A stretch of 64,000 nucleotides of DNA, taken from the NCBI GenBank assembly GCA_963806145.1, contig CAWDXD010000043.1, positions 124,001 through 188,000 on the forward strand, given 5' to 3'. Shown here one piece after another: positions 31,861-41,011 of the stretch (the stretch's first letter is position 1; every line of letters starts with the position of its first letter). The stretch is from DASXKD01 sp963806145. GTDB lineage: Bacteria > Actinomycetota > Actinomycetes > Streptosporangiales > Streptosporangiaceae. A program made the position numbers and the translations under genes. The notes beneath the pieces are model-generated. The model saw only the letters and a program-made list of their open reading frames with translations. It searched no databases and was not told the DNA's origin.

Positions 31861-32226
31861 GTGAACGGCAAGGCGGTTATCAGCTTGACGACAGGGCTGG
31901 AGGATCCCGAGAAGGTCACCGTGGCCTTCCTGGTCGCGGTGGCCGCGGCCGAGCAGGGGCGCCCGACCCTGATGTTCCTCACCAAGGAGGCCGTCCGGCT
32001 CACCCTGGAGGGAGTGGCCCAGGGAGTGGCCTGCGAGGGCTGCCCGCCCCTGGCCGACCTGACCAAGCGCTACGGCGAGGCCGGCGGGCGCTACCTGACG
32101 TGCCCCATCTGCTTCAACGCCCGGCATCTGGCCGAGGACAGCCTGGTGGGAAACGCCTCGCTCGGCGGCACGGTGCCCCTGTGGGAGTGGATCGGCGATG
32201 AGCCCGCGACCACGTTCAGCTACTGA
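31861..32226 (+). CDS. DsrE-family protein
   Basis: This 121-residue protein has the DsrE/DsrF-like fold: KAVISLTTGLEDPEKVTVAFLVAVAAAEQGRPTLMFLTKEAVRL, then Cys-rich CEGCPPL and YLTCPICFNARHL. GTG 31861 follows a perfect AGGAGG. Family members take part in sulfur relay or persulfide transfer. The three clustered Cys (CxxC and CPIC) could carry persulfide or metal. The next gene starts 16 bases later and is likely co-transcribed. Confidence 0.88.
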   Translation: MNGKAVISLTTGLEDPEKVTVAFLVAVAAAEQGRPTLMFLTKEAVRLTLEGVAQGVACEGCPPLADLTKRYGEAGGRYLTCPICFNARHLAEDSLVGNASLGGTVPLWEWIGDEPATTFSY

Positions 32227-32242
32227 TCACGGCCAGAGGAAC

Positions 32243-32638
32243 ATGATGGACTCGCCGGGTGAGCGCTTCGCGTGGGCTCTCGCGCACCGGGACAAGGACG
32301 CGCTCTGTGCGGTGCTGGCCGACACGGTCGACTTCCAGGGCCTGACGCCCCGGCGGCACTGGCAGGCCAGCACCGGCAGGCAGGCAGCCGAAGAGATCAT
32401 CCTTGGCCACTGGTTCGATGCCGGGACGCAGATCCTCGAGCTGTGTTCGGTGGTCACCGGCCAGGTGGCGGGCTGCGCGCACATCGCCTACCGGGTGCGC
32501 GTACGCAGTTCCGGGCACTACTACCTGGTCGAGCAGCAGGCCTACTACCGTACCGACGGCGCGCGCATCACCTGGATGCGAATCCTGTGCTCGGGCTACC
32601 AGCCGATCCTGGAAGAGCCAGCGCCGGCCCGCGGCTAG
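32243..32638 (+). CDS. NTF2-like (SnoaL-type) protein
   Basis: This 131-residue protein looks like an NTF2/SnoaL-fold domain: ERFAWALAHRDKDALCAVLADTVDFQGLTPRRHWQ, ILGHWFDAGTQILEL, YYLVEQQAYYRTDGARITWMRILCSGYQ. The start is ATG 32243 after AGAGGA. The function of such small barrels varies (isomerase, binding protein). It follows DsrE closely and converges on the HD-GYP regulator. Confidence 0.8.
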   Translation: MMDSPGERFAWALAHRDKDALCAVLADTVDFQGLTPRRHWQASTGRQAAEEIILGHWFDAGTQILELCSVVTGQVAGCAHIAYRVRVRSSGHYYLVEQQAYYRTDGARITWMRILCSGYQPILEEPAPARG

Positions 32639-32643
32639 CCGGG

Positions 32644-34257
32644 TCAGCGCGGGCGACCGGCCTGGCCAGCCTCGGTGGCACCGGCGCCGGAGGCGCCGGG
32701 CGAGTCGTCTATCAGCGCGTGGTTGGCAGCGAAAAGGCTGGCAAGCGCCCGGTTGGTGGTGCCCGTCTTGGCGTAGATGTGCTCGAGGTGATGACTGACC
32801 GTCTTGCGTGAGATGACGAGGCGCTCGGCGATCTGCCTGTTCGACAGGCCGCGGGCCAGCAAGCGGAGCACCTCGACCTCACGGCTGGTCAGCCCGGCCA
32901 GCCTGGCGGGCCTGCGGGTGGCGCGGTGACCGGCGGCGGACAGCACGGCCTCCGCCGCTCCCCCATCGAGCCTGCCCGCCCGCACCTCGGCGCGCAGCTG
33001 GGCCGCCGCCTCCTCGGCCGTGCTCGCGGGCCGGTGCGGCCGCGGCTCGGTCCGCGCGTGGTAGAAGTCGGCGGCGGCCAGCACCCGGCCCGCGGGGCTC
33101 ACCGCCCCGCCGGACAGCCCGCGAGGGTAGCCAGAACCATCCAGGCGCTCATGGTGCTGGGCTGCGATGGCGGCCAGCGGGGTGAGCGCGGGCGAGCACA
33201 CCAGCATGCGCTCGGTGAGATAGGGATGAAGCCGCACGCGTTCGGCTTCCGCATGGCTGAGCCCGCCGGGCTTGTCCCAGATCGTGTTCGGCACGCCAAG
33301 ACGTCCCAGGTCATGAACCAGCCCGGCCCGGCGGACCAGCGCCACGACCTGGCCGTCCAGCCCGAAGATGCGCGCGGACTCGCCCGCCAGGTCGGCCACG
33401 CCGCGCGAATGGCCGAGGGTGTACGGCGACTTGACGTCGGTGAAATCGGCGATGGCCTCCAGCGCGGCGTCGAACGCCGCACCGGTCAAGCGCATCTCCG
33501 GGCCTGGCTCAGCCCCGAGGACAGCGTCCCAGCTGCTGGCCTCGTCCAGGCCCGCGAACAACGCCGTCGCCTGATCCACGAAGGCATCCACGACCTGCGG
33601 ATCGAACTGCGTCCCGCGCCGCTGCCGTGCCACGGCGACCGCGGCGTCGGTGCCGCCGGCCCGGTGGAAGACCTCGACCACGTCCGCGAGCGCAACCAGC
33701 CGGGAAGTGACGAGGATCTCCTCGCCCTGGACGCCCTTGGGGACGCCCTTGCCGTCCCAGCGCTCGAAGGTCTGCTCCACGCTGTCGCGAACCTGCTGGG
33801 GCAGGCCGAGCCGCGCCGCCAGCCCGTCCGCCGCGAGCCAATGGTTCTCCAGCATCGCCTCGGCCGCCCGGCGCCCCTCGCCGGGGAATGCGGCCCCGAC
33901 CCTGGCCCGCTCCAGCAGGGGCCTGCCCGCGCCCAGATGGCGGAGCATGAACAGCGGGCCGGCGAGGCCGGTGAAGTCGACGCGCCGGAAGTCGGTCTTG
34001 AGCGCCGTGTCGTCGCCGAACCACTTCGCCTGCTCGTAGGCATCCACATGGCAGCCCACCCAGGCCACCAGCGCCGTGTAGTACACGACCTCCTGGTCGG
34101 CCTCGGCCATGCCAAGGAGCCTGGCCAGCCGCAGGCAGATCAGGCACTGGCGAAGCACATGCTCCATCGGCTGGCCCATGCCCAGGTCGGCGGCCAGCGA
34201 CAGGACGGCCAGCAACTCGGCCATACGCACATCCGAGCGGGCCGACGGCTCGGTCAT
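32644..34257 (-). CDS. Tandem HD-GYP-like protein fused to a LuxR-type HTH
   Basis: This 537-residue protein contains a C-terminal LuxR/NarL helix-turn-helix (LTSREVEVLRLLARGLSNRQIAERLVISRKTVSHH, about residues 460-495). Before it is a canonical HD-GYP domain (HDLGRLGVPNTIWDKPGGLS, then HHERLDGSGYPRGLSGG), the fold of cyclic-di-GMP phosphodiesterases. The N-terminal 200 residues appear to be a second, degenerate copy (GCHVDAYEQAKWFGD; ERWDGKGVPKGVQG). A direct link of nucleotide or phosphate hydrolysis to transcription control is suggested. It stands alone, minus strand. Confidence 0.92.
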   Translation of the reverse strand: MTEPSARSDVRMAELLAVLSLAADLGMGQPMEHVLRQCLICLRLARLLGMAEADQEVVYYTALVAWVGCHVDAYEQAKWFGDDTALKTDFRRVDFTGLAGPLFMLRHLGAGRPLLERARVGAAFPGEGRRAAEAMLENHWLAADGLAARLGLPQQVRDSVEQTFERWDGKGVPKGVQGEEILVTSRLVALADVVEVFHRAGGTDAAVAVARQRRGTQFDPQVVDAFVDQATALFAGLDEASSWDAVLGAEPGPEMRLTGAAFDAALEAIADFTDVKSPYTLGHSRGVADLAGESARIFGLDGQVVALVRRAGLVHDLGRLGVPNTIWDKPGGLSHAEAERVRLHPYLTERMLVCSPALTPLAAIAAQHHERLDGSGYPRGLSGGAVSPAGRVLAAADFYHARTEPRPHRPASTAEEAAAQLRAEVRAGRLDGGAAEAVLSAAGHRATRRPARLAGLTSREVEVLRLLARGLSNRQIAERLVISRKTVSHHLEHIYAKTGTTNRALASLFAANHALIDDSPGASGAGATEAGQAGRPR

Positions 34258-34373
34258 GGCTATGAATATACGCAGATGGATCAGGGGTTCCGGGGTTCGG
34301 TCGCCGGGCCAGCGATGATTACCGGGGCGGCCGGCCGTCCCAGGAGGCAGGCAGTAGAACGGAGGGCCACGAC

Positions 34374-34868
34374 ATGAGCCATGAGCCGCAGATCCAGGAG
34401 CGCGCCGCGCAGCACTACGCCGCCATCCCGATGACCGTCCCCATGGACGGCCTGTCCAGCGCCGTGGACAGCGCCTTTCCCGAATTGTTCGGCTGGCTGG
34501 CCAGCCAGGGCATCACCCCGGCCGGGCCGCCGCTCATCCGCTACCTGGTCATCGACATGGCGGGTGAACTGCGGATCGAACTGGCGGTGCCGGTCGCCGC
34601 GCCGGTCACCGCCAGCGGCCGCATCCAGCCCGGCACGCTCCCCGAGGGCAGATACGCGGTGCTCCGGCACACCGGGCCCTATGACGGGCTGATCGCCAGC
34701 AACGCCGCTCTGCTGCGGTGGGCGCAGGAGCACGGGATCGAGTTCGATACCTGGGACACCGCCCAGGGCTCCGCCTGGCGCAGCCGGGCCGAGCATTACC
34801 TCACCGACCCCTCCGAAGAGCCTGACCCCGCCAAATGGGAGACCGACGTGGCATTCCTGATCGCGTAG
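34374..34868 (+). CDS. GyrI-like/AraC effector-binding-domain protein
   Basis: This 164-residue protein has a SOUL/GyrI-like small-molecule-binding fold: HYAAIPMTVPMDGLSSAVDSAFPELFGWLASQGITPAGPPLIRY, LPEGRYAVLRHTGPYDGL, AHYL-type end EHYLTDPSEEPDPAKWETDVAFLIA. The last pattern (Y-x-T-DP-xx-EPDPxxW-x-T) is typical of this family. ATG 34374 follows GGAGG. Such stand-alone domains bind hydrophobic drugs or gyrase inhibitors. Its 3' end overlaps the convergent P450 gene by 73 bases. Confidence 0.88.
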   Translation: MSHEPQIQERAAQHYAAIPMTVPMDGLSSAVDSAFPELFGWLASQGITPAGPPLIRYLVIDMAGELRIELAVPVAAPVTASGRIQPGTLPEGRYAVLRHTGPYDGLIASNAALLRWAQEHGIEFDTWDTAQGSAWRSRAEHYLTDPSEEPDPAKWETDVAFLIA

Positions 34869-36118
34869 GGCACCAGCGCGCCGTACCCCGGCTGCGAGTA
34901 GCCAGGAGCCCCCGGCTGCCGGTACTTCCGGCGGCCGGGGCGTCCCACCCGCCGTAATCTGCGAACCGCGAACCGGGCCTCCCGCGGGGCGGACAGCGGG
35001 CCGTCTCGCCATTGCAGCGCCGGCGAGGTCAGGTAGGCGAACGGGTAGCGGCGGAAGAACGCCTCCGCGAATTCCTCCAGGGCGGCAAGGGTGAGTTCGT
35101 CACCCGGGCAGCGATGCTGGCCGGGGCCGAACGCCAGCCACGCCCCACCCCGGGGGTGGCGGACCGCCGAAACCAGCGACGGCAGCACCAGGGTCCCTTC
35201 CGCCACCGGACACTGGCCTATCCGCGCGTCCTTGCCGGCGACCAGCGGCGGGGTGACGGGGAACATGGCCTCCTGCACGATCGCCTCCCGCACCACCTGC
35301 GCCCAGGTGCGTTCGCCCAGTAATACCTCGGCGACCGTATCGGGGCGCTGCAGCAGCCAGACCAGCACCCGTTCCAAGACCGGCAGCAGGGCGGTGGCAC
35401 CGTTGCTGACGGTGGCGACTGTCCGGACGATTTCCTCGAGCGTGTACCCGGCTCGCTGCATGGCCAGAAACATCTGCGCCACCAGCCCACCGTCGGGCCT
35501 GGCCTGCTTGGCGGCGATAACCCCCTCGTAGTAGCCCCAGATGGCATGCCAGGCCGCCTGGGCGTTGATGACCCCGCCACCGGGCTGCACGACACCGAAC
35601 GCGATCTCCCCGGCGGGCCGGATGATCGGCGCCCAGTCCGCGATGGGTACCTGGAGGGCAGCGCAGACCGTGGCGGCGGTGGCTGGCTCGGCGTAGTCGG
35701 CCCGCAGGTCGCCGGTGCCCCGCGGGGCGATCTGGTCCAGCATGCCGGCCGCGGCTTTTCTCATCTGGGGGCGCAGCGCGTCGGCCGCATCGCTGGTGAA
35801 CAGGTGCCCGATCGTCTGGCGGAGCTTACGGTGGGCTGGGCCGTCCATGCCCAGCAGGTGCCCGGGCGGGTCATCGCCCGGAACTTCGGCGCCGGTCAGC
35901 GGGGTTTCGCAGCGGTTGGCCATCCGCCACGCCGGGGAGCTTTTTACGCTCAGCAGATCCTCATACCGGTGGACCACGTGCATGGGCTCGCCGCCGGCCG
36001 GGGCCGCGACCTTGGCGTGATCTTCGCTGAGTACAGCGGGGAACCCGCCGCCGGGCTGGGCAGCGAAGGTGAGGGGGGATGTGGCGGCCCGGCTGGCCGG
36101 GGAGCTGGTTGTGGTCAT
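34796..36118 (-). CDS. Cytochrome P450 lacking the EXXR motif
   Basis: This 440-residue P450 has the heme-binding loop AFGPGQHRCPGDELTL with the axial Cys, and an I-helix region VSNGATALLPVLE without the usual acid before Thr. The K-helix that should give ExxR reads VQEAMFPVTPPL, so the Arg is missing, and the stretch between it and the heme loop is unusually short. Streptomyces CYP157-type enzymes are precedents without EXXR. ATG 36118 has AAGGAG nine bases upstream. The C-terminal 45 residues look non-family, so the real end may be nearer 34930. Confidence 0.88.
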   Translation of the reverse strand: MTTTSSPASRAATSPLTFAAQPGGGFPAVLSEDHAKVAAPAGGEPMHVVHRYEDLLSVKSSPAWRMANRCETPLTGAEVPGDDPPGHLLGMDGPAHRKLRQTIGHLFTSDAADALRPQMRKAAAGMLDQIAPRGTGDLRADYAEPATAATVCAALQVPIADWAPIIRPAGEIAFGVVQPGGGVINAQAAWHAIWGYYEGVIAAKQARPDGGLVAQMFLAMQRAGYTLEEIVRTVATVSNGATALLPVLERVLVWLLQRPDTVAEVLLGERTWAQVVREAIVQEAMFPVTPPLVAGKDARIGQCPVAEGTLVLPSLVSAVRHPRGGAWLAFGPGQHRCPGDELTLAALEEFAEAFFRRYPFAYLTSPALQWRDGPLSAPREARFAVRRLRRVGRPGRRKYRQPGAPGYSQPGYGALVPYAIRNATSVSHLAGSGSSEGSVR

Positions 36119-36359
36119 GGGGGGCACTCCTTCGGCACCGCGCAGCTCTTGCTGCCAGAACTAAGGCGCCAGCGCACCGCCCCAGCGCCCGACAGCGCAC
36201 TCCGGGTGCTGGGACAAGGCGCCCGCCATCTAATTCCAGGTGCCCCGTATTGCGGCTATCTTGATGTGCAGCTTGCATCCCAGGTCACGGGCCCTTTTAG
36301 GCGGGCGCGGGCGAGCGGCTTGCAGGCAGCTGGCGGGCGAGCCGCCTATCGGTGGCGCG

Positions 36360-37166
36360 CTACGCCTTCCTGGCAACTCCGCACCAGGCCGTCACCTGGG
36401 ACGCGCTGAGCACGCCGGGCCCGGGCCGCCACTGCTGCGGCTGGACCACGCCCGGCTCGACCAGGTCAAGCCCGCCGAAGAAGCGAGTGATCGCGGCACG
36501 GTCGCGCATGGTGGCCGGTGACCCGCTCATGCGCTGGTTCACCCGCCTGGTCATCTCCGCCATCTTCGCCGCGCGGATGTCGCTGGCGGGGTGGGCCAGC
36601 ACCAGATAACTGCCGGCCGGCAGGGCATCCACCAGCGCGCCGACGACGCCGTGCGGGTCGTCTATGTCCGGGATCATGTGCAAGATGATCAGCAGCATCA
36701 GCGCGATCGGCTGCCCGAAGTCCAGGGTCTGCGCGGCCTCGCCGAGGATGGCCTGGGTGTCCCGCAGGTCGGCGTCAAGGTAGGCCGTGGCCCCCTCGGG
36801 GGTGCTGGTAAGCAGGGCCCGGGCGTGCACCAGCACGATCGGGTCGTTGTCCACGTAGACGACCCGCGCGTCCGGGGCGGCCGCCTGGGCCACCTGGTGG
36901 GTGTTGCTGGCCGTGGGCAGCCCGGTGCCGATGTCGAGGAACTGCCTGATGCCGCACTCGGCAGCCAGGTAGTGCACTGCCCGGGCCAGGAAGGCACGGT
37001 TCGCCCGCACGTCGTTGACGATCCCCGGGTTGGCGGCGATCGCCTGCTCGGCCGCTTCCCGGTCGGCGGCGTAGTTGTCCTTGCCGCCCAGCCAGTAGTT
37101 GTAGATCCGGGCCGAATGCGCTTGCCCGGTGTCGTCCGGCACGGACGTTCCTGTCTGCTCGGCCAT
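36360..37166 (-). CDS. SAM-dependent methyltransferase, PF04672 (DUF574) type
   Basis: This 268-residue protein matches a family abundant in Streptomyces and Streptosporangiales: HSARIYNYWLGGKDNYAADREAAEQ, VNDVRANRAFLARAV, FLDIGTGLPTASNTHQVAQ (SAM site), VVYVDNDPIVLVHARALL, and LMLLIILHMIPD. The acceptor is unknown for most members. ATG 37166 is the natural start. It lies 26 bases after the end of the LAL regulator on the same strand and could share its transcript. The gap to the P450 (36119-36359) holds no gene I can see. Confidence 0.94.
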   Translation of the reverse strand: MAEQTGTSVPDDTGQAHSARIYNYWLGGKDNYAADREAAEQAIAANPGIVNDVRANRAFLARAVHYLAAECGIRQFLDIGTGLPTASNTHQVAQAAAPDARVVYVDNDPIVLVHARALLTSTPEGATAYLDADLRDTQAILGEAAQTLDFGQPIALMLLIILHMIPDIDDPHGVVGALVDALPAGSYLVLAHPASDIRAAKMAEMTRRVNQRMSGSPATMRDRAAITRFFGGLDLVEPGVVQPQQWRPGPGVLSASQVTAWCGVARKA

Positions 37167-37191
37167 GAGGTGATGCTAGCGCGGCCCGCCG

Positions 37192-39783
37192 TCAGCGGGC
37201 CGTTCTGGTGAGGCCGAGCTTGGCGGCCCGGGTCGCGGCCGCGCGCCTCGTCGGCGCGTCCAGCTTGGCCAGCACCGCCGACACGTGGTGGTCGACGGTC
37301 TTGACCGAGATGAACAGCTTCCCGGCGATCTCCGCGTTGGTGTGCCTGGCGCAGATCAGGTCGAGGACCTCACGCTCGCGCCGGGTCAGCCCGAGCGGGT
37401 GTTCCCGCGTCGCCGTCCGGGGCCCGGCCGGGATCGACCGGATCGCGAGCCGGCGCATCTTCTGCCGGGTGAGCCGGGCCGTGGCCGGGGCGCCGAGGTC
37501 AGTGAAGATCCACAGCGCCTTGCGCAGCGAAGCCTCGTCGGCCGACCCGAGCAGGGCCATCCCAGCCTCGTAGGGGCAGCCCAGGTCCGTCCAGAGGCGG
37601 GCCGCACCGGCCCAGTCACGGTCGAGCTGGCACTGGTAGGGCGCGGCAAGCTCGCCGCGCGGCGGCCGGGCCGAGCCGGTGCGCCGCAGCCAGACCGCGA
37701 CCGCCCCGCGGTCCCATCCGTCGCAGCCGTCGGCCGCGTCGTCGGCAAGTTCGGCCTCGCGGCGGGCATCGGCCAGGTTGCCCTCCAGCCACAGCGCCTC
37801 GGCGCGGGCCAGCCGCACCGGCACGATCGACTGCGGTTCACCGGCACCGTCGGCGTAGTCGATTGCCTCGTCGAGACATTCCCAGGCCCCGGGTTCGCCC
37901 CGGCGGACCTGGATCGCGCCGAGCCGGCCCAGCGGGCAGAGCCGGATGTTCGGGGACGGTCCTCCCGTGCTCAGGAGGTCATCACAGATGGCCACGGACT
38001 CATCCCAGCGGCCCATCCGCTCCAGGGCGCTGGTCCGCTCGCTGCGCGCGTAGATGGAGTAGGTGGTGATGTCGTGGTCGTCGCAGTACGCGATGCCCCT
38101 GGTGAAGTACCGCTCGGCGGCGGCCCAGTCCCGCTCGGCGACGTGGCTGGCGTGCAGGTTCACGTAGGCCCGGGCCACCTCGGCCTCGTGCCGGCCGGCC
38201 AGCGCGATGTCCAGCGCCTGGTGCAGCGTGCCTGCCCACTTCCCGCCGATCGCCCGGACGGCACAGGCCTCGGTGTTCAGCGCGTTGCTGAGCACCTTGG
38301 TCAGGCCCAGCGGCCAGGCGACCGCCTGCGCCCGGCGGGCCAGTTCGATCGCATCCAGGTTGGCGCCGCGTACCATCCACATCGTCGCCAGGGTGGCGTA
38401 CGACCAGGCCAGCTCGGCGGTCGGGCCCAGCGGCTCGAGCAGCGCCACCGCCTCCCGCACCGCGGCGACGCCCGCGTCACCGCGGCTCAGCGAGCACAGC
38501 GAAGAGGCCAGCCAGCGGAGCGTGTCGCCCTCGCGCAGCCGGTCGCCCACCTGGCGCCACAGGGCGAGCGCGCGCTCGCGGGCATCCGCCGCCTCCTGCC
38601 AGCGGTCCAGCAGCGATGCTTCGTAGGCGAAGCCGTCATACAGGCTGGCGACCGTGGCGGGCTCTGCCTGATCGGCGAAGCGCAGCGCCCGCTCGAACTG
38701 GGTGGCCGCCTCACGGTGCGAGGCCAGCGCGGCGGCCCGGCGGGCGGCCGCGGACGCATAACGCAGCGCCACCGGCCCATCGCCGGCCGCCTCCGCGTGG
38801 AACGCCATGCAGGCATCGTCGTCGCAGCCGAGCGCCCGCAGCGACGCCAGGATCCGGGTGTGGATGGCGCTGCCACGGTGGGCGGCGACGGCTCCTGCCA
38901 CCGCGAGCCGCGCGATCTCATGACGGAAAGTCACCGCTGCGCCGTCCCCGGTGACCAGCCCGGATGCCAGCAGCTCATCGATCACTGACGGCGGACAGCC
39001 CGCGACGGAATCAAGCAGTGCGACCTCGACCCGGGTGCCGATCAGCGCGGCGTCGTCCAGCACCGCACGTGAGTCGCTGCCCAGCCGCGCGGCGCGCGCC
39101 AGCACCGCGTCCCGGGCGGACGCGGGCACGTCGCTCATCCCGGCCTGCACGGCCTGACTGACGTAGAACGGGTTACCGCCGGTCAGCCGGTACAGCGCGG
39201 CGAGGTCGAGGCCGCTCCCGCCGGCTAGCACCGCCACCGCATCCGAGGAGAGCGGCGGGAGCCGCATGCGCCGAACGCAGCCCTGGGTAGCCAGGTCACC
39301 CAGGGCGACGCGGAGCGGATCCGTTGCGCCCAGGCCCTCGTCCCGGTAGGTGGCCAGCAGCAGGACAGGGATGTCCCGGATCCGCCGGCCGAGGAAGCGC
39401 AGCAGGTCGATGGTGGCCTCGTCGGCCCAGTGGACGTCCTCCACGACCAGTACGTGCAGCTTGCCCGGCGCACTGACCTGCCGCAGCAGGGCACCGAACA
39501 GCTCCTCACGGGGAGCGTCGGCCCGGCACAACTCCAGCAACTCGCCGCCGAGCCCGCCAGCGATGTCGTAGAGCGGGCCGAGCGGCCGGGGGGTGAACAG
39601 GCCGTCGCAGGCCCCCCAGTACCAGGCAGCCTCCGGCAGGCCCCGCTCCGCCTGCTCGACCAGCGCCGACTTGCCGACGCCCGCCTCACCGGCGATGAGC
39701 ACCAGCCGGCCATCCCCGTGCCTCGCCTCTCCCGCGTACTCCGCCAGCGAGGCGAGCTGTGATTCCCGTTCCAGCAACCGCAC
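37192..39783 (-). CDS. LAL-type LuxR transcriptional regulator with N-terminal ATPase
   Basis: This protein of about 863 residues has an N-terminal AAA/NACHT-like ATPase (Walker A GEAGVGKSALVEQ; Walker B VLVVEDVHWADEAT; ATYRDEG), a TPR-like helical middle and a C-terminal LuxR helix-turn-helix (LTRREREVLDLICARHTNAEIAGKLFISVKTVDHH). LAL proteins activate catabolic or secondary-metabolite genes on binding ligand and ATP. GTG 39783 gives the usual MRLLERESQLASL start and has GGGGGA upstream; ATG 39825 would add 14 residues. Its targets are unknown. Confidence 0.94.
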   Translation of the reverse strand: MRLLERESQLASLAEYAGEARHGDGRLVLIAGEAGVGKSALVEQAERGLPEAAWYWGACDGLFTPRPLGPLYDIAGGLGGELLELCRADAPREELFGALLRQVSAPGKLHVLVVEDVHWADEATIDLLRFLGRRIRDIPVLLLATYRDEGLGATDPLRVALGDLATQGCVRRMRLPPLSSDAVAVLAGGSGLDLAALYRLTGGNPFYVSQAVQAGMSDVPASARDAVLARAARLGSDSRAVLDDAALIGTRVEVALLDSVAGCPPSVIDELLASGLVTGDGAAVTFRHEIARLAVAGAVAAHRGSAIHTRILASLRALGCDDDACMAFHAEAAGDGPVALRYASAAARRAAALASHREAATQFERALRFADQAEPATVASLYDGFAYEASLLDRWQEAADARERALALWRQVGDRLREGDTLRWLASSLCSLSRGDAGVAAVREAVALLEPLGPTAELAWSYATLATMWMVRGANLDAIELARRAQAVAWPLGLTKVLSNALNTEACAVRAIGGKWAGTLHQALDIALAGRHEAEVARAYVNLHASHVAERDWAAAERYFTRGIAYCDDHDITTYSIYARSERTSALERMGRWDESVAICDDLLSTGGPSPNIRLCPLGRLGAIQVRRGEPGAWECLDEAIDYADGAGEPQSIVPVRLARAEALWLEGNLADARREAELADDAADGCDGWDRGAVAVWLRRTGSARPPRGELAAPYQCQLDRDWAGAARLWTDLGCPYEAGMALLGSADEASLRKALWIFTDLGAPATARLTRQKMRRLAIRSIPAGPRTATREHPLGLTRREREVLDLICARHTNAEIAGKLFISVKTVDHHVSAVLAKLDAPTRRAAATRAAKLGLTRTAR

Positions 39784-40025
39784 GACGTCTATCCCCCGTG
39801 TAAAGGCTTGGTCAACACCAGCCATAACGTCCGCTGCCCGGCAAAAAGTTCAACCTGGGCGAACGGGGCGGAAACCTGGGGGGCCCACGGCGAAAACTGG
39901 GGAACCGCTCCCGATTCGGTGCACCTGCCTGCCGCCATACGTTCGGGCTGGCTCGACAACCGGATCGAGGAGGCGCAGGGCCGGCCAACGGCGGCGCCAG
40001 CCTGGCACGCGTTAAGGAGAAGGAA

Positions 40026-40249
40026 ATGAGTTACCCGTACATCCATACAGCGCTGGCACGCGAGCGGCAGGACATGCTGCTGGCGGAGGCGCAAGCCGTT
40101 CAATTGGCCAGGCAGGCGCGGGCGCGCCGGCGCGCGACGGCACGCCGGCACAGGACAGATCACCGTTTCGCCGGACCTCGGCCTGGCTGCCGGCGGCATG
40201 GAGCCGGCTGCTCGGTCAGCGGCCGGGCCGGCGTGAGGCGACCAGCTAG
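40026..40249 (+). CDS. Small basic protein, probable frameshift
   Basis: ATG 40026 has an excellent AAGGAGAAGGAA site, and the first 30 residues (MSYPYIHTALARERQDMLLA, then EAQAVQLARQARARRR) resemble a class of short basic actinobacterial proteins. The starting frame stays open to 40847, antisense to lsr2, which is not credible. The frame two bases on gives a Trp- and Arg-rich ending (FRRTSAWLPAAWSRLLGQRP) and stops at 40249. An indel near 40140-40160 would join them into about 74 residues. The function is unknown. Confidence 0.45.
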
Positions 40250-40325
40250 GCAAGCCGTGGCCCCGGGGTGCAGGCGGGCAAGCGTACAGCGAAGCGCTCG
40301 CCCACCCATCGGGCCCGGCTCTGGG

Positions 40326-40661
40326 TCAGCCGCCCTTGGCCGTCGCGGCCTGGTACTGCTCCACCACACTGGCCGGGATGCGCCCGCGCTCACTGACGGC
40401 GATGCCGTGGTCTTTCGCCCAGGCCCGGATATCGCCGCTGCGCTGACGGCTCGCCGCGGTGCGCACCGGCCGTCGCACACCCCCCCGCCCGGACTTACGG
40501 GCGTGCTCGATAAATGGCGCGAGTTGCTTACGGAACGTATTGGCGTTCTTCTTGCTCAGGTCGATCTCGTAGTCCGAACCGCCGAATGCGAACCGTACGG
40601 TCTCGTGCGCCGGGCCGCCATCAAGGTCATCTTCCAGCGCGACGGTTACTCTCTGGGCCAT
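40326..40661 (-). CDS. lsr2: Lsr2, histone-like nucleoid silencing protein
   Basis: This 111-residue protein is Lsr2: it begins MAQRVTVALEDDLDGGPAHET, continues VRFAFGGSDYEIDLSKKNAN (dimerisation domain), and ends with the DNA-binding domain IRAWAKDHGIAVSERGRIPASVVEQYQAA with the RGR minor-groove clamp. ATG 40661 follows GGAGG at ideal spacing. Lsr2 silences AT-rich and horizontally acquired genes in actinomycetes. Length and motifs are complete. It stands alone. Confidence 0.97.
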   Translation of the reverse strand: MAQRVTVALEDDLDGGPAHETVRFAFGGSDYEIDLSKKNANTFRKQLAPFIEHARKSGRGGVRRPVRTAASRQRSGDIRAWAKDHGIAVSERGRIPASVVEQYQAATAKGG

Positions 40662-41011
40662 CTCAACCTCCACAACCACGATGGTGCCTGTTACGGTACA
40701 CAGGCGAGTGTCATCCGCCACAACCGCAACGCCGCAGATCAGAGACAGGTACCACCAAACCAATCGCCTGGCCCGGGCAATTATTCCGATAGCCGGCCTG
40801 CTTACGCTCCCCATCGATCCGTAACGCTCTGTCATCTATCTCCGTGACAGCGTGCACGCGGAGCCGTCTGATCCAGATGCGGCGGGCCGGATAGGTGCCG
40901 GATGTGTGCCCTCTTATACCCGGATCTGCGTAATCTGCGCGCGATCAGCACTTTTGCGCTTGGCAAATTGAGGCGGGCCATCCGGGGACCGGCTCGGGGG
41001 AGAATGAGCCA
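40662..41011. other. Upstream region of lsr2 and the APH-like gene
   Basis: This 350-base divergent gap has more AT than average (for example around 40690, 40790 and 40920-40970) and should hold the promoters of both genes. I could not identify convincing -35/-10 pairs or operators. Confidence 0.5.

Noticed and set aside
34796..37166. P450 plus methyltransferase considered as part of a natural-product cluster.
   Set aside because: No synthase, terpene cyclase or peptide gene is nearby, the genes are not obviously co-transcribed, and the methyltransferase family is common outside such clusters.
40250..40847. Continuation of the 40026 frame across lsr2.
   Set aside because: It runs antisense through the whole of lsr2, which is complete and unmistakable.
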